Below, in pieces: positions 52,009 to 61,781 of a stretch of DNA of 64,000 bases. The stretch spans positions 124,001-188,000 of the forward strand of contig NZ_PUIA01000042.1 in assembly GCF_002967715.1 (NCBI RefSeq), read 5' to 3'. Each line of letters begins with the position of its first letter. The first letter of the stretch is position 1. The stretch comes from Blastopirellula marina (GTDB lineage Bacteria > Planctomycetota > Planctomycetia > Pirellulales > Pirellulaceae). The notes beneath the pieces are model-generated. The model did not search any database. It saw nothing but the letters and a program-made list of their open reading frames with translations, and had not been told where the DNA came from. The translations under genes were made by a program, and so were the position numbers.

Positions 52009-54249
52009 TTAGGTGTTTGTTTTCAGCTTCGACTCAACCTGCGAGAGAATCTTGGCGTCGTCTTCGTCTTGCAGGACATGGGTTGCCTGCTTCCAGCTGG
52101 CCAGTGCTTTTTCCTTCTGACCCAAAGCAAGATAAGCGTCGCCCAGGTGATCGAGCACGGTACCGTCTTTGCCGTCGGCGAGCTTCGCGGCATGCTCAAG
52201 GGTAGCGACCGCTTCTTCGTACTGCCCCAGGCGGAAATGGGCCCAACCGAGACTATCGAGATAGGCGTAATTGTCTGGCTCGTTGGTGACCGCTTTCTGG
52301 ATCATGGAGAAGCCTCGTCCCAAGTTCTCTTCATGGTCGATCCATAAATAGCCCAGGTCGTTCATCGCGCCGGTGTCGTCCGGGAATTCGTCGAGTACCT
52401 GTTCCAGCCATTCGGTTGCCTGGGGCAAGTCGTCTTTCTGTCCGGCAATCGCGGAAAGCAAACGCTTCGCATCGCGAATTACCTGGCGAGTCTGCTGGTT
52501 TTCATAGTCATCGGCAAACTTGTCGAGCAGGGTCTGGTATTCCTTCACTGCTTCTTCCGTCCGGCCAGCATGATACAGGGTCCATGGGATGCGGCTGCGC
52601 AGCAGAGCCGATTCCTCGTCCAACAACGCGGCCCGCTTGGCGGTTCTTAGTGCGTCGGACGTTTTATCCTGCATCTCAAGCGTGGTGGCCAGGTAGAAAT
52701 AGAACAGCGACGTTTGAGACTTGGGCAGCCCCAATTTGATGGCCGAGCGAAAGGCCTGTTCGGCAACCGCTTCCTGCTCGTCCCGGAATGCTTGGAGTCC
52801 GAATTGCATGAGAAAACGAGCTTCCTCCTGATTGTCGAGATCAGGGAAAGCGGATTCCGCCCAGGTCCAGGCCGTGTCCCCTTGGGAGGCCAATTGATAG
52901 AGGCGGCTAACCCCAATTCGCTCGTTCAACGGGCGATGGGCAGGTGTCAGCGACTTCAAGTGGGCCGTGAGTGAATCCCACTGTTTATCGTCAGCAATTA
53001 GTTTTTCCAGCGGCTGACTGATTGTATCGAGGTTGTAGTTTCCATCGAGCGATGTTGCCAGAAGGGATACCAGTGCCGGCCAATCGGACTTCGCGATGTA
53101 GGCCTGGCAGAGGAGGTTCAGTGCATCGGCGTCGGTCTCATCTTCGATCAAAGGTGCCGACATGGCGATCACATTGTCCCAATCGTTCTGCTCGGCGTAG
53201 AGCTGGGCCAGGAAGTAGGCCAAGGGTGCGTAGTCAGACGAACTGTCGTGCAGCTTTCGTAGACGCTCGAGGACTTCTTGCTGGGCGGCCTCGGGACTAT
53301 CGGCCAGATGCTTTCGAACTTGTAGAAGTAGCAGGTACGGTTCTTGGCCGGCAACGCGATGATCGGCGGCTAGGTACTTATCTAGTTTAACCTGTGCAGC
53401 ATTCCAGTCTTTACGTGCCGCGAGAACTTTGGCCTCGTGAATCAGGTGCATTTCCGGGCTGGGAGAGATCTCTTCGGCTTTGGCGAACATCTTGACTGCG
53501 TTGTCGGGCTGATCGGCCTCCAGGTAAACGTCTCCCAGCTTTTCAAACGTCGAGCGAAGCCCTCCGCTGGTGAACTGCTCGACGACTCCGTCGAGTTCAA
53601 ACTTGTCAGGCTCGCTGATCATCTTGGCGACTTCGCTGGCATGTCTAGCCGCCATCTTAGGTTCGTCGTGCGACTGATAAATGCTAAGCAAACGGAAATG
53701 GATACCCAGTGCCTGGGTATGGGCTCCTTCCTTCTTCAGCAGAGCGAGTGCCCGTTCGTACAGTTGAATGGCTCGCTCGGTCTGGCCATCTTCCAGGCAG
53801 TATTGGGCCACACGCTGCAGCGCGTCGGTCGTCATCGTCATTTGATTTTCTGCCAGTAGAATGGCATACCGCGAAGCGATCTCGTTACGCTGCAGAAGAA
53901 ATCCGAGCCGCACGATCTCTTGCAGGATCGTCGCCGAGCCTGGGCTCAGGCGGTACGCACGCTGATAGGTTTCCAATGCGCCGGCCACGTCGCCGCGATG
54001 ATCTTGCAAGCGAGCCTTGGTGAGCAGCGTCGTCAAACGGAGGCGATTCTCGGCCGATTCGTTGCGAGGTGTTTTCTCGACAAACGGATCGGGGATCTGA
54101 TCAAACGGAAGTTCGTCTTTGCCTTGGTTGGTAGCGACCGATTCTGTCGCCGAGGAATTCTCTGCCGCAAGTAGCGAAGTATGGAAGACACTGCTTAGAA
54201 CCAGAGCCGCTAGGAGCGAGAACATCCATGAAGATGGACGAAGTATCAT
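52009..54249 (-). CDS. Exported TPR-repeat protein
   Basis: This 746-aa protein has a signal peptide (MFSLLAALVLSSVFHTSLLA, after a short basic head) and is otherwise made of tetratricopeptide repeats. Clear copies include AGALETYQRAYRLSPGSATI, PDNAVKMFAKAEEISPSPEM, MNDLGYLWIDHEENLGRGF and LDSLGWAHFRLGQYEEAVAT. The last four repeats before 746 are the most regular. No enzyme domain is visible. It probably serves as a scaffold for protein complexes in the periplasm. Single gene between yebC and the histone-tailed protein. Confidence 0.88.
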   Translation of the reverse strand: MILRPSSWMFSLLAALVLSSVFHTSLLAAENSSATESVATNQGKDELPFDQIPDPFVEKTPRNESAENRLRLTTLLTKARLQDHRGDVAGALETYQRAYRLSPGSATILQEIVRLGFLLQRNEIASRYAILLAENQMTMTTDALQRVAQYCLEDGQTERAIQLYERALALLKKEGAHTQALGIHFRLLSIYQSHDEPKMAARHASEVAKMISEPDKFELDGVVEQFTSGGLRSTFEKLGDVYLEADQPDNAVKMFAKAEEISPSPEMHLIHEAKVLAARKDWNAAQVKLDKYLAADHRVAGQEPYLLLLQVRKHLADSPEAAQQEVLERLRKLHDSSSDYAPLAYFLAQLYAEQNDWDNVIAMSAPLIEDETDADALNLLCQAYIAKSDWPALVSLLATSLDGNYNLDTISQPLEKLIADDKQWDSLTAHLKSLTPAHRPLNERIGVSRLYQLASQGDTAWTWAESAFPDLDNQEEARFLMQFGLQAFRDEQEAVAEQAFRSAIKLGLPKSQTSLFYFYLATTLEMQDKTSDALRTAKRAALLDEESALLRSRIPWTLYHAGRTEEAVKEYQTLLDKFADDYENQQTRQVIRDAKRLLSAIAGQKDDLPQATEWLEQVLDEFPDDTGAMNDLGYLWIDHEENLGRGFSMIQKAVTNEPDNYAYLDSLGWAHFRLGQYEEAVATLEHAAKLADGKDGTVLDHLGDAYLALGQKEKALASWKQATHVLQDEDDAKILSQVESKLKTNT

Positions 54250-54394
54250 AAGACCCTCAACCGGGCGAGGAGTGGATGAATCGATTTTCCCGCAGACAAA
54301 ATCTGCTGGGGATCGGTTTGCCTTGAATTCTATCCTGGACGGGGGAATTGGTCCAAGATGAAACCCACCACTCTGCTGAGCCGAGTCGTAGGTT

Positions 54395-55333
54395 CTACTT
54401 AGGCTTCTTTTTGGTGATTCGCGTCGACGTTTTCTTAGGGGCGGCCTTCTTGGTCGTCGACTTGGTGGCCTTCTTCTTGGTGGGCTCGGCTTTGGCCGTC
54501 TTCTTCTTAGGGGCCGTGCTCTTGGTCGATTTGGCAGCCTTGGTTGGTGCTGCTTTCTTGGTAGTCTCTTTGGCGGATGTTGACTTCTTCTTGGTAGTTG
54601 CTTCCGGAGCCGGGGCTTGCTTGGCGGGTTCTTCCTTAGCAGGTGCCGGTTCTTCGCTTACGCGTTTGGGGAAACGCGATTTGGCATCAGGCGAAATTTC
54701 CAACAGCAGGTCGCGAATCTTCTTCGAGAATGGTGCATTTTGGAAATCAACGGCCAGTTCATGGACCATGTCCGAGAACTCGACCCCCTTGGTCTTGGGG
54801 ACGGCCCGTTCCATGCCTGGGATGGTTTGCTTTTCCAATTCCTTGTCGGTGATCGCACCCAGGACAAACATCAGGTTCAACAGAGCACGGTCGACCGGGA
54901 TTGAGTGCCCACCGAGCCCATGCTGAGTGACATATCCAACGACAAACGGCGTCGCGCCATATTTTTCAATGCTGGCGACAGCTTTGCCCTGGTTGCCCTT
55001 CTTCAGGCCTTCGAGGTCGTAGGTGTAAATGGCCTCGAAAATGTTCTGTAGCAGAGTTTTCACGCGAGACGCGGCAACATCCGAAATGGGATGCTTGGCG
55101 AACATCTCGGATAGCTCCGGTACGCTGGTCACGCGAACTTCGTTCCAGTCGAAGTATTCGCTTTGAAGCATGCCGTAACATTCTTCGGCGACTTTGTGTG
55201 GTGCGTTTTCCAGGATGGCGGCAAACACGAGCTGTTCGAGGATCGACCGTTTGTCGGGACCAGCGGTCGTGTAGTGCTTCTTGATGACTTTGTGGCAAGC
55301 GGTGAAGACGTTTGCTCGGTTTGCTGCGGCCAT
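54395..55333 (-). CDS. Degenerate endonuclease III-like domain with histone-H1-like tail
   Basis: Residues 1-215 align by eye with the HhH-GPD fold: ILEQLVFAAILENAPHKVAE, FDWNEVRVTSVPELSEMF, and GATPFVVGYVTQHGLGGHSI followed by PVDRALL. The catalytic aspartate equivalent is kept (D148, 18 residues after the hairpin position as in E. coli Nth). The catalytic lysine is Phe (F130), the hairpin GVG is lost and no Fe-S cysteines follow, so glycosylase activity is unlikely. Residues about 225-312 are almost only Lys, Ala, Thr, Pro and Ser (TTKKAAPTKAAKSTKSTAPK), like histone H1 tails. It is probably a DNA-binding, nucleoid-type protein. Cytoplasmic. Confidence 0.75.
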   Translation of the reverse strand: MAAANRANVFTACHKVIKKHYTTAGPDKRSILEQLVFAAILENAPHKVAEECYGMLQSEYFDWNEVRVTSVPELSEMFAKHPISDVAASRVKTLLQNIFEAIYTYDLEGLKKGNQGKAVASIEKYGATPFVVGYVTQHGLGGHSIPVDRALLNLMFVLGAITDKELEKQTIPGMERAVPKTKGVEFSDMVHELAVDFQNAPFSKKIRDLLLEISPDAKSRFPKRVSEEPAPAKEEPAKQAPAPEATTKKKSTSAKETTKKAAPTKAAKSTKSTAPKKKTAKAEPTKKKATKSTTKKAAPKKTSTRITKKKPK

Positions 55334-55397
55334 GGCGTTGTGTGAAGTTTCTAAGTTGTGTTGGGCGGGATGATAGGCAAACGGATTCGCGGGATGA

Positions 55398-55823
55398 CTA
55401 CGAAGACTCCTCCGAGTCCTCGTCTTCTGGTTCCCAGTCTTCGTCTGCCATTACCTCTTCCGAGTCATCCTCGTCTTCCGACGGCGGCAGAACTTCTTTC
55501 AGAATGCGGCTGACTTCCAGTGCCTGTTTCACTCCCTTATCGATTTCGAACTCGAGCTTGGGAATGTAACGCGTGTCGATACGGTCATTAATGCACGACT
55601 GCAGGAAGCCGGCCGAGCGGCGGAGACCATTGAGGCAGAGCTGCTGCTTCTTTTCGTCTCCCATAATGGAAACATAGACCTTGGCGTTGCGCATGTCGCC
55701 CGCCACTTCCACTTTGGTTACCGTCACGTCTTTGACGCGCGGGTCGCGCAGCTGCGTCAGGATTGCCATGCTGACAACTTCCCGAATCGCAGATGCGGCT
55801 TTCAATGTTCGACGAGACGCCAT
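55398..55823 (-). CDS. rbfA: Ribosome-binding factor A
   Basis: RbfA assists maturation of the 30S subunit, acting on the 5' end of 16S rRNA, and is needed in cold shock in E. coli. The ATG at 55823 gives [20 protein letters not shown] and 141 aa; an ATG at 55853 would add ten residues. The KH-like core has [20 protein letters not shown] and [16 protein letters not shown], then [20 protein letters not shown] with PKLEFEID. The tail after residue 115 is extremely acidic ([20 protein letters not shown]). Directly after infB, the usual order nusA-infB-rbfA. Confidence 0.95.
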   Translation of the reverse strand: MASRRTLKAASAIREVVSMAILTQLRDPRVKDVTVTKVEVAGDMRNAKVYVSIMGDEKKQQLCLNGLRRSAGFLQSCINDRIDTRYIPKLEFEIDKGVKQALEVSRILKEVLPPSEDEDDSEEVMADEDWEPEDEDSEESS

Positions 55824-55862
55824 AGGTCCTTTCCCCGTAGTTAGGGGCATCAAGAGGGGTGA

Positions 55863-58790
55863 TTAGCTTTCCAGGGTACGAGCGAATTCCTCGACCTTGA
55901 AAGCTTCGAGAATGTCCCCTTCCTTGATGTCGTTGAAGCCGGCGAGCTTGATACCACACTCGTAGCCTTCGCGCACTTCCTTGGCATCGTCCTTTTCTCG
56001 CTTGAGCGAATCCAACGGATAGTCGCCGATACCACGTCCGTCGCGGTTAACCCGAATACGGCAACCACGTTCGATGGTGCCACCCAAAACGCGGCAACCG
56101 GCGATGGTACCGATACGGCTGACGGTGAAGGTCCGCTGAACCAAGGCACGTCCCAGTTCGGTCACACGGGATTCAGGCCGCAATTGGCCTTCGAGCAGCA
56201 GTTTGATGTCCTCGGTCACCTTGTAGATGATGTCGTAACGGCGAATTTCGACGCCGCGATCATCTGCCAGGCTGCGAGCGGCTTCATCCGGAATGACATT
56301 GAACGCCACGATAACCGCATTCGAAGCGGAAGCGAGCGTCACGTCGGCGACGGTCACGCCACCGACGGTGGCCTGCATCACGCGAACCTTGACTTCGGGG
56401 TGATCGAGTTTGTCGAGTTCTTTCTGAATCGCTTCGATCGAACCACGCGTATCCGATCGCAAGATGATGTTCAGGTAGACGATACCAGCATCGTCGCCGG
56501 CCAGGTTGCCCGACTGCAGACGTTCCTGGAAGTCCTCGAACGAAACCTTGACAGTGTGGCCGCCAAGCTTATCGGCGCGGGACCGGTCTGATCGCATTTC
56601 GGCGATCTCGCGGGCATCGGCGATATCGCGTAGCACGTAGAACTTTTCACCGGCAGCCGGAGCTTCATCGAAACCAGTGACGTTCACCGGGGTAGAAGGA
56701 GGTGCTTCATCCAAACGCTTGCGTGCATCCAGCGTGTCGTACATCGCTTTAATACGACCGAAGGTGCTACCGCACACGACCACGTCGCCCACTTTCAGCG
56801 TACCGTTGTTCACGATCACCTTGGCGAGCACACCACGGTCCGACTCTTGTTCGGCTTCCAAACAAACGCCGACGGCATCGCGGTTAGGGTTGGCTTTGTA
56901 TTCGTGGATTTCCGAGGTCAGCAAGATGGTTTCCAGCAGCGTGTCGACCCCTTCGCCGGTGATGGCACTGGTCTTCACGACTTCCACGTCACCACCCCAT
57001 TCCGCCGGCAACAAGCCATGCTGCGACAACTGTTGCAGGGCTTTTTCGGGGTTGGCACCGGGGACGTCCATCTTGTTCAAGGCCACGATGATGGGCACTT
57101 CAGCCGCTTTCGCGTGACTGATGGCTTCTTCCGTTTGTGGCATCACACCATCGTCGGCGGCCACAATCAGCACGGCAATGTCGGTAACATTCGCACCACG
57201 GGCACGCATTTCAGTAAACGCTTCGTGACCCGGCGTATCGACGAAGGCAATCTTCTTCTCGCCCTTGTCGACGATGTAGGCCCGAATGTGCTGGGTGATA
57301 CCGCCTGCTTCGCCGCTAACGACGTTGAGGCCGATGATCTTATCCAGCAGAGACGTTTTACCGTGGTCAACGTGACCCAGGAACGTGACAACCGGAGGAC
57401 GTTCGACCAGATCGCCTTCGTCGTCGACTTGGTCCTCGATCTGCGAGATGAGGGTGTCTTCGATCGACTCCGGTTCTTTGATCTTAAGATCGACGCCGTG
57501 TTCGGCTGCAATCAGTTCAGCCGTTTCGGCATCGAGCATGGCGTTGATGGTAACCATTTGGCCAAATGACATGAGCGTCCGCTGGACAACCTGGGCCGGC
57601 AGACCGGTCGCTTCAGAGAACTCACGCAGCGTGCATGGCAGTTCCAGCGCGACGTCTGTCTTGCGCGGTGCGGCGGTCGAAACCTTGGGGCCAGCCTTTT
57701 CGCGGCGTGGTCGATGACGGCGTCCTCGCACTTCATCACCATCTCCCCCGTCGGCGGAAATGGATTTGGAGCGTTTGCGGCCTTGGGTTCGGGCATCGCG
57801 GCTGCCGGCCATGCCAGCCATACCGGTTGACTTGCCTTTACCTTTGCCTTTGCCCTTGGCTGTCGATTCGCCATCGTCGCGCACATCTGTTACTTCTTCT
57901 ATGTCCGCTGAAGACTTGCGGTCTTTGGACTTTCGCTTCTTTTCGTGCAGCTTGGTGAATTCTTCGAGAGGCGCTTTCTGCCCCTTCTTGGCACCTTTGA
58001 TGGCTTCCTTGGGAAGCTGCATGATCGGCTTCTGAGCGGCCGGCTCTTTCGTTTCGGTCGGCTGCTTGGGGGCCGGTGCGGTCGGCATCTTGGCGATCTT
58101 AACGACCGGCGTAACCTTCTTCGGCTTTGGTTTGGGCTTGTCGCGGTCGTCTTCTTTCTTCGGACCGCCGCCACCACCCAGGGTGCGAACCTTACGCTGC
58201 GAGCCAATAGCGATGTAATCGCCACGGCGAATGCTGCGAACAGGGGCGTCTGGGTCTACTTCCTCGCGAGGCGCGGAAGCTTCTTGGTCGTCAGACGTGC
58301 CAGGCTCAGCACCGGCGGCGGATGGCTTTTCAGCGACGACTTCGTCAAGCTCAGGGGCAGCTTCGCGCTGCGGAGTTGGTGACTCTTCCCGGGCCGTTAT
58401 TTCTGCCGGCTGGGTGGTCTCCTCATGAGCGACGGCTCCGCTCTCTTCCACAAATTCTTCTTCGTGAGGCGATTGCGATTCGTCCTCTTTCGGACGCATC
58501 TTGTTGCCCAGAGGACCGCCGAGGGTGCGGATTCGAGAGGGCTTGGCTGGCTGGACCGGGCGTTCAGGACGCATCGGTTCGTCGGCTTCCGGTCGGCTTT
58601 GCGAGCCACGGCTACTGCCGCCGCCACCGGAATCCTTGTTCATGAATGCCTTGACTTTGACCAGTTCGTCATCGTCCAGGCTGGCAAGTGCAGACCCTTT
58701 CCCGGTAACGCCTGCACGATTGCAGATGTCGACGAGTTGCTTGCTATCTACCTGAAGCTCTTTAGCTAACGCGTAAATTCGTATGGGCAC
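55863..58790 (-). CDS. infB: Translation initiation factor IF-2
   Basis: IF-2 is the GTPase that recruits initiator fMet-tRNA to the 30S subunit. At 975 aa it is at the long end of the family. The N-terminal IF2-N subdomain ([20 protein letters not shown]) is followed by a long charged, low-complexity region (about 55-390, rich in Glu, Lys, Pro). Then the G domain has [23 protein letters not shown] and NKMD, and domains II-IV end in [12 protein letters not shown]. The gene lies 258 bp after nusA and 39 bp before rbfA, forming the conserved translation/transcription operon. Confidence 0.98.
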   Translation of the reverse strand: MPIRIYALAKELQVDSKQLVDICNRAGVTGKGSALASLDDDELVKVKAFMNKDSGGGGSSRGSQSRPEADEPMRPERPVQPAKPSRIRTLGGPLGNKMRPKEDESQSPHEEEFVEESGAVAHEETTQPAEITAREESPTPQREAAPELDEVVAEKPSAAGAEPGTSDDQEASAPREEVDPDAPVRSIRRGDYIAIGSQRKVRTLGGGGGPKKEDDRDKPKPKPKKVTPVVKIAKMPTAPAPKQPTETKEPAAQKPIMQLPKEAIKGAKKGQKAPLEEFTKLHEKKRKSKDRKSSADIEEVTDVRDDGESTAKGKGKGKGKSTGMAGMAGSRDARTQGRKRSKSISADGGDGDEVRGRRHRPRREKAGPKVSTAAPRKTDVALELPCTLREFSEATGLPAQVVQRTLMSFGQMVTINAMLDAETAELIAAEHGVDLKIKEPESIEDTLISQIEDQVDDEGDLVERPPVVTFLGHVDHGKTSLLDKIIGLNVVSGEAGGITQHIRAYIVDKGEKKIAFVDTPGHEAFTEMRARGANVTDIAVLIVAADDGVMPQTEEAISHAKAAEVPIIVALNKMDVPGANPEKALQQLSQHGLLPAEWGGDVEVVKTSAITGEGVDTLLETILLTSEIHEYKANPNRDAVGVCLEAEQESDRGVLAKVIVNNGTLKVGDVVVCGSTFGRIKAMYDTLDARKRLDEAPPSTPVNVTGFDEAPAAGEKFYVLRDIADAREIAEMRSDRSRADKLGGHTVKVSFEDFQERLQSGNLAGDDAGIVYLNIILRSDTRGSIEAIQKELDKLDHPEVKVRVMQATVGGVTVADVTLASASNAVIVAFNVIPDEAARSLADDRGVEIRRYDIIYKVTEDIKLLLEGQLRPESRVTELGRALVQRTFTVSRIGTIAGCRVLGGTIERGCRIRVNRDGRGIGDYPLDSLKREKDDAKEVREGYECGIKLAGFNDIKEGDILEAFKVEEFARTLES

Positions 58791-59048
58791 TTTGGCCTTC
58801 CTGCTGAGTTTTTTGGGGTGCTGTAAGGCGGATTACCTCACATGACACCTGTTACCGGGACCCATCATCCTACGTCCCGCCAATTATTTTGCCAACCACG
58901 AGCCAATTTGCTAATCGTTACAATCGCAATTTGGCGAATCCGGCAGCTCGCACACGAGTGCGGCGTTTTGCCCGATTCGTTTCGTTAGTTGGAACTCATC
59001 GGGAAAGGCCTCGCTGCCGAGGGGATACGATTTGGGGGCTCCGCTCGA
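58791..59048. other. nusA-infB intergenic region
   Basis: This 258-bp spacer is unusually long for nusA-infB. Just after the nusA stop, at about 59009-59022, there is a short hairpin (CCTCG, CTGC, CGAGG) without a T tract. It may hold a promoter for infB; I see no coding frame. Confidence 0.45.
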
Positions 59049-60263
59049 TCATTGCGCGGAGCCGTCTTTTAGCTTTTCATCGCGAATACGGCGACGTTCG
59101 GCTTCCATGGCTTTTTCAGCCTCTTCTGCCTTTTGCTCCGCCATTTCGCGAATCTGTTCAACTTGTTCTTCTGTGTATTCGCCCATTTCCATCATAGCGT
59201 CGGTCTCGATGACCGAGAGGTCGTCATAGGAAAGGAACCCTTCCCCCACGAGCTGCTCGGCTACTTCGTCTGTGATGCCTTCAATGGAACTGAAGCCGGT
59301 CACGGCGCGTTCAATCTGCTCTTCGAGTTCTTCGCGGAGCATGATCTCGATGTCCCATCCGCACAGCTTGCTGGCCAAGCGGACGTTTTGCCCTCGGCGA
59401 CCGATTGCCAGGGAAAGTTGATCCTCACGAACCAGAACGATGGCGCGACCCATCATTTGGCACAGAATCACTTCCTCGACCTCGGCAGGCTGAAGAGCAT
59501 TAGTGATCAGTTCTTGCGGGTTTTCGCTCCAGCGAACGATATCGATACGTTCGCCGGCGAGTTCATCCACGATGTTCTTAATACGGTTACCGCGGACACC
59601 CACGCAGGCACCGACACAGTCGACGCGCTGGTCAGAGCTATCGACGGCTACCTTGCTGCGGTAGCCGGGCTCGCGACTGATGTTGCGGATTTCGATGACG
59701 TTTTCGGTGATTTCCGGGATTTCCTGTTCGAACAGGCGTTCCACGAACTTCTTGTTGGTGCGGCTGAGGACCACTTTCACGCGGCTACCCTGCTTGCGCA
59801 CTTCGAACACAACCGCGCGCACGCGGTCGTTCGCATGGAACGATTCGCCGGGGATCTGTTCGCTGCGAGGCAAAATCGACTCGACGTTATCCAGGGTGAC
59901 GATCGTCGCGCCCCCTTCACTGCGGTGCACGACACCGTTGACCATCTGGCCAATCAGTTCGTCGTATTCTTCGTGCAGTGCGTCGCGTTCGGCTTCGCGG
60001 ATCTTTTGAATGATGACTTGCTTGGCGGTTTGTGCGCCAATACGACCCACGGTTTCTTCCGGGTCCATCGGTACACCATCGATGGTCCCGCTGATTGACC
60101 CATCTTTCCGATCGATATTGATCACGACCTCGGCGTCTTCGGAGTGGTACTTGCGCGAAGCCGATACCAATGCCGATTCGATCGCCTGGAAGACGATTTC
60201 CTTGTCGATCTTTTTGTCCCGGTGAATCGCATCAACGATTCGCAAGACTTCAGACGGATTCAT
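59049..60263 (-). CDS. nusA: Transcription termination/antitermination factor NusA
   Basis: NusA binds RNA polymerase and nascent RNA to modulate pausing, termination and antitermination. The 404-aa product has the N-terminal polymerase-binding domain ([20 protein letters not shown]), the S1 domain (about 135-200, [19 protein letters not shown]), and two KH domains ([20 protein letters not shown] and [20 protein letters not shown]). The C-terminus is a short acidic/helical stretch rather than the two extra repeats of E. coli NusA. It heads the nusA-infB-rbfA set. RimP, commonly upstream, is absent here. Confidence 0.96.
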   Translation of the reverse strand: MNPSEVLRIVDAIHRDKKIDKEIVFQAIESALVSASRKYHSEDAEVVINIDRKDGSISGTIDGVPMDPEETVGRIGAQTAKQVIIQKIREAERDALHEEYDELIGQMVNGVVHRSEGGATIVTLDNVESILPRSEQIPGESFHANDRVRAVVFEVRKQGSRVKVVLSRTNKKFVERLFEQEIPEITENVIEIRNISREPGYRSKVAVDSSDQRVDCVGACVGVRGNRIKNIVDELAGERIDIVRWSENPQELITNALQPAEVEEVILCQMMGRAIVLVREDQLSLAIGRRGQNVRLASKLCGWDIEIMLREELEEQIERAVTGFSSIEGITDEVAEQLVGEGFLSYDDLSVIETDAMMEMGEYTEEQVEQIREMAEQKAEEAEKAMEAERRRIRDEKLKDGSAQ

Positions 60264-60387
60264 GAGTCCTTCACTTTCAACGATGGGTGCTGCCTGGGGT
60301 GCACCTGGTTAAATTAACCATGGGTAAGCAGCCTGGGCAGGCTTACTTGCGGCAATTCACCGCGGATATCCAAATTGTAAGTCGATC

Positions 60388-61599
60388 TCAGTCTCGCCCG
60401 GCAGGCGAAAGACGAAGACCTGTTGCTACGTCAAACCAATGCAGCGACTGGGCTCTGAATCCCATCGGTACGGGGCCGGCTTCCAGGTTGCTGTTTAACA
60501 CAGCGCCATTGGCCTTAGCCGTAATCCGAGGCAGTTCTGCACTACCAGGTGCCTCGCCGGAAAGACGAATATGGACATAGCCCGTATCTCCCAGCGATTC
60601 GACCAGTTCGACCTGACCGCGACCTGCGTGGGGGCAGTCGGCAGAAGACTCTTCGGTAAGAAGAATGTCTTCCGGGCGAACTCCGAGGACTATTTTCCTC
60701 GAACTGCTTGGCTTGAGCTCGGGACGCTGGTTGGCGACAACTTCCAATCGCACTCCAAAGGCACGGAATTGGAATTGGCCATTCTCTTCGACCAGCTCAC
60801 CTTCGAGCAAGTTCATGCCAGGCGTTCCCAGAAAGCTGGCGACGAACCGATTGGCGGGTTTGTGATAAACCTCGCTCGGCGAACCGACTTGCTGGAGAAC
60901 TCCTTGGTCCATCACCGCGATCCGATCACCGAGCGTCATCGCTTCGACCTGATCATGGGTGACGTATATCATCGTCGCACCAAGGCGACGGTGAAGTTCT
61001 TTTAATTCTCGTCGCATCTCGACACGAAGTTTCGCATCGAGATTTGACAAAGGTTCGTCAAACAAAAAGGCAGCCGGCTGTCGCACAATTGCGCGTCCTA
61101 GGGCTACCCGTTGACGCTCCCCGCCCGAAAGCTCTCGCGGGTAACGATCCAGCAGCTTGCTAATTCCCAGCGTGGCGGCGACCTGGTCGACCTTCGTCGG
61201 GATTTGCTGATACTGCTTTTCACGCTCTGCGGCGCTCTGGGCATCTCGCAGCCGTCGCCACAAACGGGAAACGAAGTTTCCTCCGTAACGAAGCTGCAGA
61301 CCAAACGACATATTCCGCCGCACCGTCATGTGGGGATACAACGCATAGTTTTGAAAAACCATGGCGATGTCCCGATCTTTCGGCGAGACGTGGGTGACGT
61401 TTCGGTCCCCGATTGTGATTTCACCGCCGGAAACGTCCTCGAGACCGGCGATCATCCGCAGTGAGGTTGTCTTTCCACAACCACTGGGACCCACCAGTAC
61501 CAGGAATTCCTGGTCGGCAACCTCTAAATTCAGCTCACTAACAGCAGCGACCGAGCCCGAAAATCGTTTACTAACTTGATTTAGAACGACTTTCGCCAT
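60388..61599 (-). CDS. ABC transporter ATP-binding protein, UgpC/MsmK type
   Basis: This 403-aa ATPase of carbohydrate importers has Walker A GPSGCGKTTS, the signature ELSGGERQRVALGRAIV, Walker B FLFDEPLSNLDA, the switch histidine in IYVTHDQVEAMTLGDRIAVM, and a C-terminal OB-like TOBE domain from about 250 (LGVRPEDILL). Such subunits often serve several sugar permeases (as MsmK, UgpC, MalK). No binding protein or permease is adjacent, so it may be a shared energy module. A feature of note is an insertion of about 30 residues after the Q-loop (FVSRLWRRLRDAQSAAEREK). Confidence 0.95.
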   Translation of the reverse strand: MAKVVLNQVSKRFSGSVAAVSELNLEVADQEFLVLVGPSGCGKTTSLRMIAGLEDVSGGEITIGDRNVTHVSPKDRDIAMVFQNYALYPHMTVRRNMSFGLQLRYGGNFVSRLWRRLRDAQSAAEREKQYQQIPTKVDQVAATLGISKLLDRYPRELSGGERQRVALGRAIVRQPAAFLFDEPLSNLDAKLRVEMRRELKELHRRLGATMIYVTHDQVEAMTLGDRIAVMDQGVLQQVGSPSEVYHKPANRFVASFLGTPGMNLLEGELVEENGQFQFRAFGVRLEVVANQRPELKPSSSRKIVLGVRPEDILLTEESSADCPHAGRGQVELVESLGDTGYVHIRLSGEAPGSAELPRITAKANGAVLNSNLEAGPVPMGFRAQSLHWFDVATGLRLSPAGRD

Positions 61600-61781
61600 G
61601 ATTGCCTGCTGCCGCTATGTGTTTCGCTCGCTTACCAAACGGAAAACGGCTCTCGAAATGAAAGCCGTCCTACATGCTGAACTTAGTGGCAGTCACAATC
61701 CCGTTAAGATATCGGCTACCCCCGCAAGTGTCAACCAACACAAGCACCGAGCAAGCGTTTCGCCCGATCGGCTGAAATTGG

